In this document: one piece after another, positions 22,980-37,708 of the stretch
How the letters are laid out: the number at the start of each line of letters is the position of its first letter
How positions within the stretch are numbered: the first letter of the stretch is position 1
Assembly (NCBI RefSeq): GCF_947179165.1
Contig: NC_077242.1
Location: forward strand, 1,488,001-1,552,000
DNA: 64,000 nucleotides
Direction: 5' to 3'
From: Solanum dulcamara
Taxonomy: Eukaryota; Streptophyta; Magnoliopsida; Solanales; Solanaceae
Made by a program: the position numbers and the translations under genes
Notes under the pieces: generated by a model
Seen by the model: the letters and a program-made list of their open reading frames with translations, nothing else
What the model was told of the DNA's origin: nothing
The model's database searches: none

Positions 22980-25900
22980 TAGCCCCATCGCAGGTTCCCA
23001 ATTTTCCTCTATCCGAAATATAGCCATAACAGGTGTAAAACAATCTGCAAGAAATATACAATTATAGATGAGAATTAGCATAGAAAGAATATATATGTTG
23101 AGAGCAATGTCAGAGAACTAGACTTGAAAGAAAAAGAAGACAGGAAGAAAATGATAAAACTATATCTCATTACGCTGCCGTATATGGTTCGTTTTACAAG
23201 GATATGAGAAGAAGAGACCAATCCAAAGTTCAGGCTTGACAACTAGTGATGTTAGCAGTGAACAGTTGTCTCTAAATTGTTAACAGATAGATATTATATA
23301 GCTTATGTACATGCCAATAAAAGACTCAGTGGTGCGCACATACCATGAATAGTTGCTAAACAGTATCTTTCCCTAGTTGGATCGACGGCATCAGCCGGCT
23401 GATGGCTCCAATTGTGCGACTGTCAATATGGCATCAACTTCATACTGGGATAAGTACCATCAGAGCTACATTCTGCTCAAATACCTCAAGATCAGAACTT
23501 TTGATTTGGAGACTCCACTCCCATTCTTATCACGGTTGTCTAAAATGCAAGAAGATCTCATTATCAAATAGCCTTCAAGCTGTCACTAGAAGACTAGTAA
23601 TTTTGTTGTGCTTTTCTCCTGTCAAGCTTTCAGTCAGTAAAGCCCTGCATCACATTCATGTAAACTACATACCGCCGAGATTGCAAACTATCCTAAACGG
23701 GAAAATAGATCAAAGATTTGAATAGCTGAGGACTTGAGTCTTGAAGATACAACATGGACGCTCCACAACACATTACTGAATCAAATCTTAAGATGGCCCC
23801 TCTCTAAGTTTATCAAAAAAAAAAGACGGCCCTCTCTAATTACTCCAACAATCTCTCCATTGTCTACAGTTCTCTGCTCTCCTGATTGAAAGCAAACCAG
23901 AAAAAAGAGGGACCGATCATACAACACGATTTGACTGAGTCACCATTGCCTTGTTTGAACAACCGTAACAGGTGTAAAACAGTCCAGAGGTTGTTTTCTG
24001 CAAGAAATACACTTACTCGGAGATTAAAAATAGAGAAAAATATATGACATTGCAGCATAAGACAGAGAGAAAGTTCTGAAAGGAAAAGATATGGGAAGAG
24101 AATGTGATGGTTCCACTCCATGCAGCCATGTATATCCGTCTCATAACAGGAGTGTCGTTCTTGAAACTTAGGGGTCATTTGGTTTAGATAGAAGTTATGC
24201 TATGCTGGGATAAGTTATGATGGATACGTTATGCTTGGATTAGTTATGAAGAGAGTAGTTTGTATTGCTTGTTTGGTTAGTCATATTCAAAGTTATATTC
24301 ATTGCATAATTTCTAACAATAAGTTGTCTGTTTATGAAAATACCCTCCATCTTATTTAATTTTTTTTTTATATTTTGTTTGCAAGCTTTAGTTATTCATT
24401 CCTAAAAATAAAATTTTCTTTTTATTTAACTTAAATATTTTTATTTATGCATTTTCATGATTGTGCAACGTTTTTTAAAATTAAATTTTCATCTTATTTA
24501 ACTTAAAAATAAAGATTTTATCTTATTTAGTTTTAAATAAAACTTCCATCTTATTTAACTTAAAAATTAAACTTTCTTCTTATTTAGCTAATAAAAATAA
24601 AACTTTCATCTTGCTTAGCTTAAAAATAAAAATTTTATTTTAAGTTTATTAAAGAAAAAGTAATTTTGTTATTAAAATTATCTACATTTTAAAGTTATCT
24701 AATTTGTTAATAAATTATTTAATTAAAAATATGTAATTTAGTAGTGGAGTGAACGGTTTAAGAGAAATCAAAATATAGATAAACGTAAGAATTAGACAAA
24801 TAAATTCAAATTATAATATATTCATAAATAAAAATTATATTTATAAAATCTAATTTTTTAATAGAAAAATATATTATCATAAAAACAATAATTAATTAAA
24901 GTTATGAATGTTATTATAAATGTATTTAAAAATTATGTAAATATACATGAATGTAAAGTGGTGTATAAAAAAGAGTTTATGGGGGGTATTTTTGTTATTT
25001 TATATCTTTATTCTAGAATAAGTTATTCTGAGATTAGTATTCCACCTTCAGGGAGGATCAACTTATTCCAGTACTAATTGTTAATTCTGGCATAAGTTAT
25101 TCCAGCTTTTACATCCAAACAAAGAATTAAAGACCACGTAAAAATTATCTTGAGATTAATTCCTCTAATCCATCACACCAAACGACCCCTTACCGTAAGT
25201 GTTAAGAGAAAAAGGAACAAGCCAAAGTCCTACCTTGAAAAATAGCATAAACAGTTTAACCAGTCATCTCCAAATGAAAAGACATTATATAGCTTAAGTT
25301 CCTGCCAAAAAGATACTGACATCCATAAAATATGTCAACCCCTCAATCTGCAGGAGGAGAGATGGGGAAGACTCTCCAATCCCTGGTTCAGCATGGCATC
25401 ATCTTCTTATTGAGTTAGCACTTACCTATCAGCCTCGTTCTCATCGAATTCTTGTCATGATTCAGAAATTTTGCTTTGTGATACCCATGCAGATCAAAGT
25501 TGTCTGAAATGTATGCGGCATCAACTATCTCAAAAGAAAATTGCAAGCAGTGTTGATTACAGTATAAATGGTCTTGTACTTCTCACTAGAAGAAACCAGT
25601 AAGTTAGTAATGCTTCTCTTATTGTACTTCAGTCCCTAAAGTCCGCCTAGCGGCAGTTGATCACAAATTCATGCAAACTCCACGTACTTGAAGACGTGAA
25701 ATATATTAAGTGAAAAAATAGATTAATGATTTGAATAGTTGACGAGTTGAATACAAGCTGGGAGCTCCGAGACATTATTGAATCAATAACAAAGCCAGGA
25801 ATGTACTAAGCACAATTACCAGAAGCCCAGTAGAGTTGATACCAAAGAAGAAAATAGACGTACATAGTGTTGTCCTCTCGTTATTCTGATTGTCTCATCA

Positions 25901-27480
25901 TTGTCAATAGTCTTCTGCTCTCCTGAATGAGGAGTAAAAAAGAGGCACCCATAGATGGTGATTCCCTTGTTTGAATAGCCATAACAGATAAAAAAAAAAA
26001 ATCCAGACAGTGTCTTCTGCAACTGCTACTAAAAATGAGATATTAGCACGGAGAAAAATATATGATTTTCAAAACAATTAATATAGCTGAAAATTCCTGC
26101 CAATGAATACTGACATTCATAAAGTATGCAACCCTCCAACTTGAAGGTAAAGAGACAGGGAAGACCATAGGGGCACCTCAATAGACCATAAGCAATGCAC
26201 TCAATGAATAGATGCTAATTAGCATCTCTCTAGTTGGATCCAGCAGTATTAGTATGCTCCAATCGGGGCCAACTGTCCATCATCTTCATACCGGGATAAC
26301 TAGCTATGCCTCGCTAAGCTCAAATTCCTCGTCGATATTCAGATTTTTTTTATTTGGTAATTCCCATTCCATCAAAGTTGCCTGAAATGTATGCCGCCTA
26401 GACTCTTAACCAAAAGAATATTGCATGGGGTGTTCATTATTAAATTGCCTCGTACTTGTCGTTAGAAGACCATTAAGTTTGTTATGCTTCTCTTGCTGCC
26501 TTGTACTGCATGAGGTGTTCATTATTCGTATACACTTCACGTACTGCTGAGTTCACAAAATATCCTAAGCCCAGGAGTTGATTCCAAGGAAGAGCACAGA
26601 GGTACATAGTGCTGTCCTTGTTATTCCAATTCTCTCTCATCATTGTCAAATGTCTTCTTCTCTCCTTTTGTTATGCTTCTTTTGCTGCCTCTTACTACAT
26701 GAGGTGTTCATTATTCGTATACACTTCACGTACTGCTGAGTTCACAAAATATCCTAAACCCAGGAGTTGATTCCAAAGAAGAGCACAGAGGTACATAGTG
26801 CTGTCCTTGTTAGTCCAATTCTCTCTCATCATTGTCAAATGTCTTCTCTCCTAAATGGAAAAAAAACATAAGAGGAATGTTGAGTTGAGTTTTAGGAGAC
26901 TCACTGCCTCGTTTGAATAATCCTAAGGTGTGAAACAATCTAGAAATGCCTGCAACTAAAAGATGAGAGATTAGCATAGATACAAGTATACTGAATAGCA
27001 AGGTCAGACAGAAAAAAAGACTTGAAAGGAAAAGATACGGGAAGAGAATTGTAGTTTGGAGTTGGTTTCGCTTCATGCAGCCAGGTATATCATCACTCCT
27101 GCATTTTATGACCCGTGGAACTTAATTTAGAAGGATAAGGGAAAAAGAATGGTCCAAAGTTCTAACTAGAAAAGTAGCACTCCCCATTGACAATTTTAAC
27201 CGTTTGTCGCCAATTGTTGAGGAAAACTCAGGTATGCTGCACCTCAATAGATGATAAACGCTCCATGAGTAATTGCAACGAACTGTACTTCCTAGAAAAA
27301 TCCAAAAGTATCAGCCGGCTCCAATGCATAACAACAGTCTAGCATCAACATTATACTGGGATAACTACATCAGCCTCATTCTGCTAAAAGTTCCTTGTCA
27401 AGATTCAGAAATTTTGATTTGGTAAACAGTCGGTTATTAAAATACCTCGTACTTGTCACTGAAAGGAGGGAGAGAAAAAT
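22980..27480. repeat. Degenerate direct-repeat array, unit near 0.95 kb, at least four copies
   Basis: A marker related to AACAGGTGTAAAACAATC recurs at about 23029, 23967, 25985 and 26925. Spacings are 938, 2018 (about 1000 after removing the 1019-base element at 24171-25189) and 940. Around each marker other blocks recur in order: a CATTGTCAAT..TCTTCTGCTCTCC block, an AGATTAGCATAGA block, a GGAAAAGATA(C/T)GGGAAGAGAA block, and a CATCAACTTCATACTGGGATAA block. The last copy has a further 189-base doubling (26479-26856). I recognise no protein in either strand; three short minus-strand frames in equivalent places are too diverged to be convincing. Confidence 0.7.
24171..25189. mobile_element. 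Tourist-like (PIF/Harbinger-type) element, 1019 bases
   Basis: It starts GGGGTCATTTGGT, its reversed end starts GGGGTCGTTTGGT, and it is flanked by TTA on both sides (24168-24170 and 25190-25192). The 3-base TTA duplication and these ends fit Tourist-type elements. The inside is AT-rich with no transposase. It splits one unit of the repeat array, so it is younger than the array. Confidence 0.85.
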
Positions 27481-27689
27481 TCACCATCACCAAAAGAACA
27501 CGAGATTAGACATTCAAGATATGCATCCTCTTGCTTGTCCACAACTCAGAATCACATAAGTCGTAATGAACAGAACCATGAGAAAACTCATTCTAGGTTC
27601 CCATTGGACAGAGCACATCATGAAAAGCAATAAACAACCAGATGGACAGAAACGACTGAAACAAGACAGCGACATTCAGCAACAGTTTA

Positions 27690-28203
27690 AAAAACCACCA
27701 CGGAGACAGAAGCCAAGATACAGAATTGATATCATCTGGATGGTATGCCAGCAGAGGTCCTCCATTCTCAGCCGCTTCCATTAAAGAGATCCTTCCATTC
27801 TCAGCTGCTTCACTGCAAATACAAGCTTACCCTGATCTGGCGGAATTTGGAAGGAAGGTCTCAGATGTACCTTCGGCATGTACCAGATTTCCTTTCCTCT
27901 GTGGATAGTATCCATCTCTCCACTTTCAAATTAATGGTCTTCAGAAACAATGTACGTCCTCAAGAAAATCACATTACATCATGGAGACATAGGTGAATGG
28001 TGGTCTCCTTCTGGGTGTTCTACTCCCACGGATGCCGTCATCCTCAGCTGCTTGCCAGCAAAGATCATGGTCTGGGAGATCCCCACCTTGTGCTGAATCT
28101 TGATGTTGCCATCAGTAGTGTTGAAACTTTCAACCTTTAATGTTATGGACTTCTCAGTTAGGGTCTCAACACAAATCAAAACGTCACCACAGAGATGGAG
28201 CAC
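27690..28203 (-). pseudogene. Decayed polyubiquitin copy
   Basis: Reading the minus strand from 28203, a ubiquitin unit is recognisable in pieces ([22 protein letters not shown]) but is riddled with substitutions and indels. A second, worse unit lies at about 27740-27965, and the C-terminal end with GGF and a 3'-UTR-like stretch (ACCACCACGGAGACAG on the plus strand) at 27690-27710. The TAG that ends the intact gene is absent. The last-unit Phe and the 3' flank match the intact gene at 34350, so it is an old duplicate of that gene. Confidence 0.85.
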
Positions 28204-28566
28204 CAGGTGCTTGGGTTGACTCGTTCCAAATGCTGCAGCCTAGAGTGTGGACGCCCTTCAACTGTAATAACCAAATACTGATCCACGCCAGGATGTTAAC
28301 TAGAGCATAGACTACCTAGAATTTCAGAGGGAACCAAAAAAAAGATGCATAGAACATTGTTTGCCTTAAACAGTAGCAGTATAAGCCACATAAATTACAG
28401 GACAGTTCTCGTCGACCACCCACCTACAGAACAAATCGCATACAAAAATGACCAATATGAACAGCAAACCACAGATAAAATTAGAACATCCCAAGATCCA
28501 ACCAAATAGTACTAGACAACTCACATCATAATTGTCACAAAGTACAGTGAGCAAATAATGGATAAA

Positions 28567-28606
28567 TAGGGTCTGAAGAGGGTTGAGTGTATGCAGACCT
28601 TACCGC
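28567..28606 (-). mobile_element. SINE/RTE tail fragment (reverse)
   Basis: On the minus strand it reads GGTAAGGTCTGCATACACTC followed by AACCC and CAGACCC, the core of the tail shared by SINEs and the RTE LINE at 46860-46950. Confidence 0.65.
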
Positions 28607-28609
28607 TAA

Positions 28610-29070
28610 CTCATAGAGGATATAATGGATCAATCAGAACCAGAAATCATTTTTGCCAACAAAAGGATGCCCAAGCAGTACTATCTAACCTACACCTACA
28701 CCCAAACTGTAGAGCTAGGCCTTACATTGACGAGCAACACGAAGCCAGTCGAGGAATACTAAAACTCTCTAAAAGCATAAGAAGTGTAAAGTATGAACTG
28801 TAGATATTCAACAGCCACAATACTCCAGAAAATGTTGGCATGTTGCCCCTAAAAAGCTTCTATACATCACCTTTCCTTATTTGATGCAAAGAAGGAGCAT
28901 GTGATGACTTCTGAGTCCACATAAACAAAATCCTACCACAATAAGCAAAACATAGCAAACAAAACTCAACGAGCAAGATTAATACCTTCAGAGACGCCCT
29001 AATCATCAATGGACTGATGCACACGGAGCAACAACTCTAGTGCCCTTTAGACGGAGGCTTTTCTAGTTTG
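28610..29070. other. No feature seen
   Basis: Mixed-composition DNA between the ubiquitin relic and the LINE. No convincing open frame, repeat or RNA gene. Confidence 0.5.
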
Positions 29071-29075
29071 AATAA

Positions 29076-32000
29076 GTTTTTTTTTTGGGTTAAATTTTGG
29101 TATTTTATTGATGAAGTAATGAGTATAAACACCACCTCGGGCAAAGCTCATTCCTCACATGGTCCAATTGACTAGAAAAGAAATAAACAAACAACCAAAA
29201 ACCAAAACATCTAACACTTTGAACCTCCCTGTCCACTCTATCCCTTTGCTGGAGTTTCTCTCAAATAGGGACATTTTAGTTTATCACTATTAATGATCTT
29301 TCTTCCTGCTACTTTCAAACTGCTGAAATCTTGATAGTTGCACCCTCCTTTATCGATTGCAATATTTGTCAAGTAGTCTGCTAGTTAATTTCCTTCCATG
29401 AGAATGTGCTGGAAAGTATGTTGTTTATCCTGTAAGGCTGTTTTGATTTCTTTCACCATCTCTGTGATTATCCAGGGACATGACAATATTCCTTCTAGAA
29501 TCTTGTACAATAGCATATAGTCTGTTTGAATGATTATATTATGGTGTTGTTCCTGCCTGCTATGTTTACATGCTTCTAGAATCGTCTTCGCCTCTGCTAT
29601 AGTATTAGTGGAGTTTTTAATAGTAACTCTCTCTACATACAGTAAATCCCCTTTTTCATTCCTCAAACAAAAGGCATAAGAGCTTATACCTGGATTTTCC
29701 CTCGAAGCCTCATCTGTATTGTATTTTAGCCAGCCTACTGGTGGGAATTCCCACAATACTCTTGTTACCTTCATCTTGGGACTATAAGCTTCCAATTCTT
29801 TAATCATATCTAGCCAATTACTAGAACATTTCATATTAGGCTTCCTCATTTGTATCATCATGAAAATGTTCCTCGTAATATTATGAATAACTCTTTGAAT
29901 TGATGTCTTCTTTCTCTCATGCTTCATTATATTCCTCTTTCTCCAAAGTTCCGATATTATAAAGCTAGGGATAGCTTTATTGTATGGTCTCATTCCTTTT
30001 TTAACATCTGTCTCCCACCATAGCATTATCACTTCCCTCAAGTGTAGTCCTTCAATGTTAAAACCTGTAAAAGAACAAAAATAGGACCAAGTCCTATTAG
30101 CTAAAAAAGATCTCAGGAACACATGAGCAAGTGTCTCCTGAGTAGGTTTTTCACAACACCAGCACCTAGATGGACCTTCCATTCCCCATCTTCTCACTCT
30201 GTCATCTACAGGTAGTTTGAATTTCCATAATCTCCATATTGTAAATGCCACTTTGAAAGGAATGCCTTTTGTCCAGATCCACTTGTAAATTTTATTTTCA
30301 CCTTTTTTATGCCTTATATACTGCAAAGTTGATTTCACAGAAAATGTTCCTTTATTGTCCATCATCCATACTGGCTTATCTGACTCAAACATTTGTCTAG
30401 GAGGTTGAATATTACTACTGATATACTCTACTAGCTCCTGTGGCAGTATATCATTCAAAAATTCTATATCCCATTTTCCCCTCATTACTAATTCATCAAC
30501 TCTTTTGTAATTATCTTCCCATTCATAGTCTTCTCCTGTAATGATGTACAAGTTCCCCATTCCAGTCCAGTTATCATGCCAAACTGATGTTGATCCCTTT
30601 CTTAGTAACCAAAAGATTTGATGCTCGATAAGATCTCTGACCTGTAGCATTTTCTTCCACACTTGTGATCCTCCATTTCTTGTTCTCCACACCACTGCAT
30701 TTGCATTCTCCTTTCGACAATACTTATTCCTCATATACTCACTCTATAGTGATGGTTTTATTCAAAAATTCCACCATAGTTTACAAAATAGGGCCATTGA
30801 TACATCTTCCATTAGTCTGAATCCTAGTCCCCCTTCCTTCTCTGGCAAGCATAAATCGCTCCACTTTGTTTAGTGTCTTCCTCTCCCTCTAACACAACTG
30901 CTCCAAAAAAATTGTGCCATCAATTTTTTAGCTTGATTCAGTACATTCATGGGAGGATTCATGACCGGCAGACATTGAATGAGAGTATTTTGGAGCACAT
31001 GTTTTATTAGAATAGCTCTTCCTCCATAGGATAGTAATTTTCCTTTCCATGCCTGAATTTTTAAACCAATCCTTTGTAAAATTTGCTGATAATATGCTTT
31101 CTACTTTATTTTATAGAACATAGGGCATCCCAAGTAAGTGAAAGGGAATTCCTTTCTTTGGATTCCTGTTGCTACCTCAGCTATCACTGCTTCTCCTCCT
31201 GCTACAGAATGATGCATATAAATAGCACTCTTCTCCTTGTTTATTTTCTGCCCAGAAGTATCTTCCTATCTTTTTAAAGTATCTGTAATCCTCTGCATTA
31301 TTCTCACTTCTGTCTTGCACATTATAATCATATCATCTGCAAATGCTAAATGATTTGCTTTGAGACTACCTCTTGGCATTCCAAACCTCTTAAAGTCCTT
31401 CTTCTTCATAAGAGAATTTAGGGATCTAGACATAACTTCAGCTGCCAATATAAACAGGGTAAGTGAGAGAGGATCACCCTGTTTTAATCCTCTAGATAAT
31501 TTAAAGAATCCCTTTGGTTGTCCAATTAGTAAAATTGAGTACCATTTGTTACTGATTGGTTTGAACACCATATCAATAACTCTTACCCCAAAACCTATTA
31601 TTCTTTATACCTTAGTCATGAATATCCATTCTACCCTGTCATTAGTTTTCATCATATCCAATTTTCTAACTAGATTTGATGGCTTTCCTCTCTTTCTGAT
31701 TTTAGCAATGATTTCTTGCACTAATAGCACATTCTCTGCTATACTCCTTCCTTGCACAAATCTTGCTTGTTCCGGAGAAATAATCTTAGGTAACACCGCC
31801 TTAAGTCATTCATGAATAATTCTTGAAAAGATTTTATTCACGAAATTACTTAAAGAGATAGATCTAAGATCTGAGAAAGTATTCACATTAACTTTCTTAG
31901 GAATGGGCACTAAATTTGTATAGGTTATAAACCTCGGCAGCTCTGCCCCTCCAAAGAAAGCCCTGACCATACTGTAAATGTCCTCTCCCATGTTTGTTGA

Positions 32001-33200
32001 TAGAAAGCTCCTGTCATTCCATCTGACCCTCGTGCACTATCTTTATTTAGTCTCATGACTGCCTCTTTGACTTCGTCTGCTGAAAGCATTCTCTGAAGTT
32101 GCTCTTTTTCTTCCTTACTAATCACCACTGGTAGTTCGTTCAGCATTTCAAATTCATCCCCATCTGCTTATTTTGTAAATTGCTTTATGTAGAACTCTTC
32201 AGCTGCCTTTGCAATGTCTTCTTGATCCTCTAACCATTCCCCATCATCATTGTGGATTTTGTTCACTTAAAGTCTGTTCCTTCTCCCCTTGACTATTGTA
32301 TGGAAGAGCTTTGTGTTTCTTTCCCTGTCCTTGAACCATTCCATTCCTGCTATCTGTTTCCAGAATTCCTCCTCCCTAGAAAGTTGGTTTTTAAGCTCCG
32401 CTTGAGTTTTGTGAAGCTTTTCCCTATTGGCTTCTGATGTGTCTATCTCAAATTGAGTTTCCTTAACTTTAATGACTTCCTCCAAAGTGATTATCTCCTG
32501 AAATATATTTCCAAAAGTATCTTTACTCCATTTGGCCAAAGCTTTCTTTAATCTTTTTAGCTTATGATGGAATAAGATAAAATGATCCCCTTCAAAATCT
32601 GCTTTACAGTGTTGCTTTACCACCTCCTTAAAAGAGCTTTCTCTTAACTAGAAATTAAGGAATTTAAACGGTCTCACTATTATCTCCTCAGTGGTTTTGA
32701 AGGTAATTAGAAGAGGTGTATGATATGATCCGTTTCTCACTAAGTGCTCCATCTCTAGTACTGGGAAGAGATCTTATAATTTGTCATTACCCAACACCCT
32801 ATTTAGCCTTTTAAAAATGCACTCTGCATCTGTTCTACCATTCCGCCAAGTGTATTTACCTCCTTTAAATCTCTTATCCTCCAGATTACATACATTAATA
32901 CACTGATCGAAAACTGATAGACCCTCAGCTTCTCCTCTTCATTGCTTATTACATTGAAATCTTCCCTTGATACTATCTGCCAGCTCCTCCATGGATTCCC
33001 ATAGCCTGTCTTTCACCCTGCGTACATTTAGCATATACAATTGATACCACCACTTTTGTGCCCAAACCTTGATTCTGAAGTTTGAGTGTTAGCATATGCT
33101 CTTCATCTCCTTCTATAGAGTCTTCATCAATGAATGCCCAAATTTTGCCATTCACAATTGCCACTGAACAATGGTTCTGCAACCAAAATGCAACTACAAG
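29076..33200 (-). mobile_element. L1-type LINE, decayed and probably 5'-truncated
   Basis: On the minus strand, domains appear in order: an endonuclease remnant (about 33200-32973), a linker with coiled-coil character (32623-32267), reverse transcriptase pieces (32146-31266, with GRSIAENVLLVQE, RGLKQGDPLS and FADDM), a zinc-finger RVT segment (about 30400-30050, WCCEKPTQETLAHVF), and RNase H (about 29780-29390, starting KYNTDEASRENPG). The 3' end is a poly(A), seen as T(10) at 29076-29087. The last 449 codons (30734-29385) are open, but at least two frame changes and several stops break the RT and endonuclease parts. It is not autonomous. No target duplication was found. Confidence 0.85.
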
Positions 33201-33629
33201 GAGTAAATGCGCATTCAAACATGCAGATGAAACAGCCAAATCAGATAAGAGGAAACTGATTGAAGGAAAAGACATTAGAGAATGAAGCGTCATCTGAACT
33301 TCAGAGGCACTTCCTGACACCTATGTACACATCTAGGACACCTGCATTTGGTGGGTTCTTGAAACCTGGTGTAAATGAAAGGAGAGAACATTCCAAAAGC
33401 TCCCTGATACTATAGACATCAGAAAACCAGTAAGATCCGCTGATAACATTATATTAGGTAGACTTTTGAAATTGAAAGATTGGCGTTCATATAAAATGTC
33501 ATCCCTACAAGGGATGCTACTTCAATTAAGTGGTATTTGCAGCTCTCTATTCTTGGTTGTCTCCCAGTTACATTCTGGGATTGATGTCATAAGCTCAATT
33601 TGTTGGATCAGGGTCTTCCATTTCATGCT

Positions 33630-33830
33630 CAGTTCCAGATCCAGATATTTTGATTTATCGACTCCATCCAAGCAAAAATACAGATCATTTGAGACGCGTA
33701 CAACGGCCTTAGATTCTGGTCCAAACTCAGATATTTTGATTCATCAACTCCTCCCCTTTAATCCAAGCCTCGGATTCTTGGTCCAAATTCAGATATTTTG
33801 ATTCATCATTTCCTCTCCCTAATCCAAGAT
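33630..33830. repeat. Imperfect direct repeat, CAGATATTTTGATTCATCA, three copies
   Basis: Three copies at about 33640, 33727 and 33790 with variable spacing, each followed by a (C/T)CCAA(G/T) stretch. It lies downstream (3') of the polyubiquitin gene. Purpose unknown. Confidence 0.6.
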
Positions 33831-34349
33831 CATTTGACATGTACACCGCGGATCTACTAAAACACATTTTTGTAATCATTGTTGCAGTTACTATTTATTT
33901 TATTTCCTGTTGTTAAATTGTATGACAGAGAGAAAAGAGCCCATCCAGCAAACAGAGTAGAATCACGGTTTTTTTTTCTTTTAAATCGAGCTGCCCTACG
34001 TGAAACAAATGGGCAATGGAACAGAAGCTCTAATCTTCAAACTAAACATTTTCATTTGGATATTCTTTTGAATCATCAAATAAAGACAGCTCGACGGCTG
34101 GGATAGTAATTGCACAATGATATATTAGACGGAAGGAAAAACTCAACTGCGATAAGAAAAGATAGCAAACTAGACACTGATAAAGAACCCAACTTTTATT
34201 CACGAATGAGACACACTAAGGAACAGAAAAGAGAAAAAACAACGCAGATGATCATTAGAGACCATCATGCAAACACACAACCACCACAATGGGCACAGCA
34301 ACAGACACAGCCAGACGACACCACACGACCATCATCAACGATAGAGAAC

Positions 34350-35729
<1,380 letters not shown>

Positions 35730-35813
35730 CTTGAGAGAGAAATTTGAAGACAATTGAGAGAAATTTTAATTGAATCAGATAGAAGATGAAGGAATGAGGG
35801 GTAGAACGCTTAG

Positions 35814-35820
35814 TTTTATA
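35814..35820 (-). promoter_or_regulatory. TATA box of polyubiquitin
   Basis: Reads TATAAAA on the minus strand, about 85 bases upstream of the leader-intron donor. Transcription probably starts near 35785. Confidence 0.7.
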
Positions 35821-35875
35821 GATGCCATGGCCGACCCAAGACGAAACCGTCTCATGGGTTAACCAATTATATGAG

Positions 35876-35885
35876 AACACGTGTT
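35876..35885. promoter_or_regulatory. Palindromic G-box (AACACGTGTT)
   Basis: A perfect palindrome around CACGTG, about 60 bases upstream of the TATA box; a second ACGT core (GACGTGT) follows at 35891-35897. bZIP and bHLH factors bind such sites in plants. Binding here is inferred. Confidence 0.6.
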
Positions 35886-35989
35886 ATAATGACGTGTAGT
35901 GCACCAAAACAACACGCAAAAGAGACCTTTCCTTTGTGTGGTGGGGAAAATTAGGAGGTTGCAGAAAAAGCTAGAAAAATGGAGCTCAT

Positions 35990-37110
35990 AAAAATACCTT
36001 CTTTTATTTTAAGTATTAAAAAAATTATTTGTAATATTTATTTATTTTTTCCTTATTGGGTAAAATTAGTGACTTGGTAAATAAAAAATTACGTGCATCC
36101 AATAACATCATTTAATTGAAAGAATGAATTGAGAATTATAAAATTGAAATTCAAATAAGAGTATTAGTTAAAGTAGAAATATTAATGATTAGTTCCTCTC
36201 TTTCTTCTTTAAACTTTTATTTTTTTATTCGGAAATTTCTTTTCCTCCTTTTTCATTATTATTTAATCAGTACTCTCCTCTTTTTTTTTTTTAATTAAAG
36301 CAAAAGAAAAGGACTAGTTGAACCAATTTTTTTATGATTTTTGTCCTTTATCCTTCACAACATTAAATTTTATAGAGGAATTATTCTCGATAAACAACAC
36401 CTACATTCATATTATTGTGTCTACTAGTGCATGTTTTAGGTGCAAACGGCTTCTTCGTGGAAGAGGCTGGGTGGAGCTGTCAAAATAGGTTTGATTTATG
36501 AGATTGATTTAATTTAATCTTTAAATTAAATGAGGTTGAATTAAATTTTTTCAGCCTATATAAAAATGAGGCTTTTTAGCCAACCATATTTGGTCCATCA
36601 GTTTTATAAGCTTAATCCACGAACTTCAGAGGTTAGTCCGTGGATCGTCGTAAAATTTTAAAAATATTTATTATATATATATTTTAAGTAGTGTTTTATT
36701 TTGCCAAATCTTCAGCAGCTAGGCAAAAAGTTATTATAACTTTAAATCTTTGATCTTTTTTACTTTTGTGGTTATACCTAATTTTGCATCTCTCCTTTCT
36801 TGTTTAAGTTTATGAAAAAAACGATCTGTAATGTATGTTGTTCTGATGAATCATAGGAATATTGACTGTTGTATCTTGCCTATTATGTTGTTTTGTAAGT
36901 ATTCTATTAAAGTACGTGCAACTCATGGACATGTAAATTTTTGGCGTATTGGTGTTGTGTTCATCAATGTTCGATAGTTTTTTGAAGAGGTCAACGTTGT
37001 CTATTTTTTGATTGAAGGGTCAACCCGTCACAACTCGTAGCCCGCTTAGGGCTAGGTTGAACTGCTATTTTATAGGCCCTTTATTTAAAAGGGCCTATAA
37101 AAACATTTAA
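35990..37110. other. Intergenic, no feature seen
   Basis: AT-rich upstream DNA of the polyubiquitin gene. No gene, and no repeat that I could match elsewhere in the window. Confidence 0.5.
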
Positions 37111-37111
37111 C

Positions 37112-37506
37112 TTAGGGAAAAATTAGTAGAAAAAATATTTTTTAATAAATAATTAATGATTTTAACTATACTTTTTATTTATTATCATTTATAGCAATAT
37201 ATAGCAATATTATGATATATCTAATATGTATTAAAAATGAATTATGCATGCAATATAAATATATTATAAGTGTTTTAAAATATATTACACTTATTTGGTA
37301 AGAAATTGACGCAATGTATTATAAGTGTATTAAAGTATGTGATAAATAAATTATCAATGAATAAAACTTGTATTATATGAGTTTTATAAATTATTCTCAC
37401 TAATATGTATTAAAATTGTATTATAAGTATTCAGTGAAAAAAAATATTATTGTTATAAATGGTAAATATTTTCTTAATGTAGTACATTTATGTAAATTTC
37501 CCTTTA
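37112..37506 (+). mobile_element. AT-rich MITE, copy 3
   Basis: Co-linear with 2134-2516 over its whole length. Ends are AGGGAAA (37114) and, inverted, AAAGGGAAA at the right. Internal landmarks are GAATTATGCATGCAATATAAAT and GTATTATAAGTG. Confidence 0.75.
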
Positions 37507-37708
37507 GCTTGCCAGCCCATTTTGACAACTCTAGCCAACAGGTTTGGGGTCATTCAAACCTCCTTCGATGAAAAATTTATATTATTTATATATGATTGAA
37601 ATTATTTTTATGTGCATATAGTAGATGTTGATTTTTTTTTTTGATTTTTGTGTATTTACTTCATATTTTGAACTTCTTTTTGAAAATCTTGACTCCACCA
37701 TTGTTCGT

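Noticed and set aside
23377..24178. Frames of 64-107 codons in the direct-repeat array as genes
   Set aside because: Equivalent positions in other units are broken and dissimilar; no motif recognised.
31083..31815. Plus-strand frames over the LINE, up to 151 codons
   Set aside because: Antisense to the reverse transcriptase; no independent motif.
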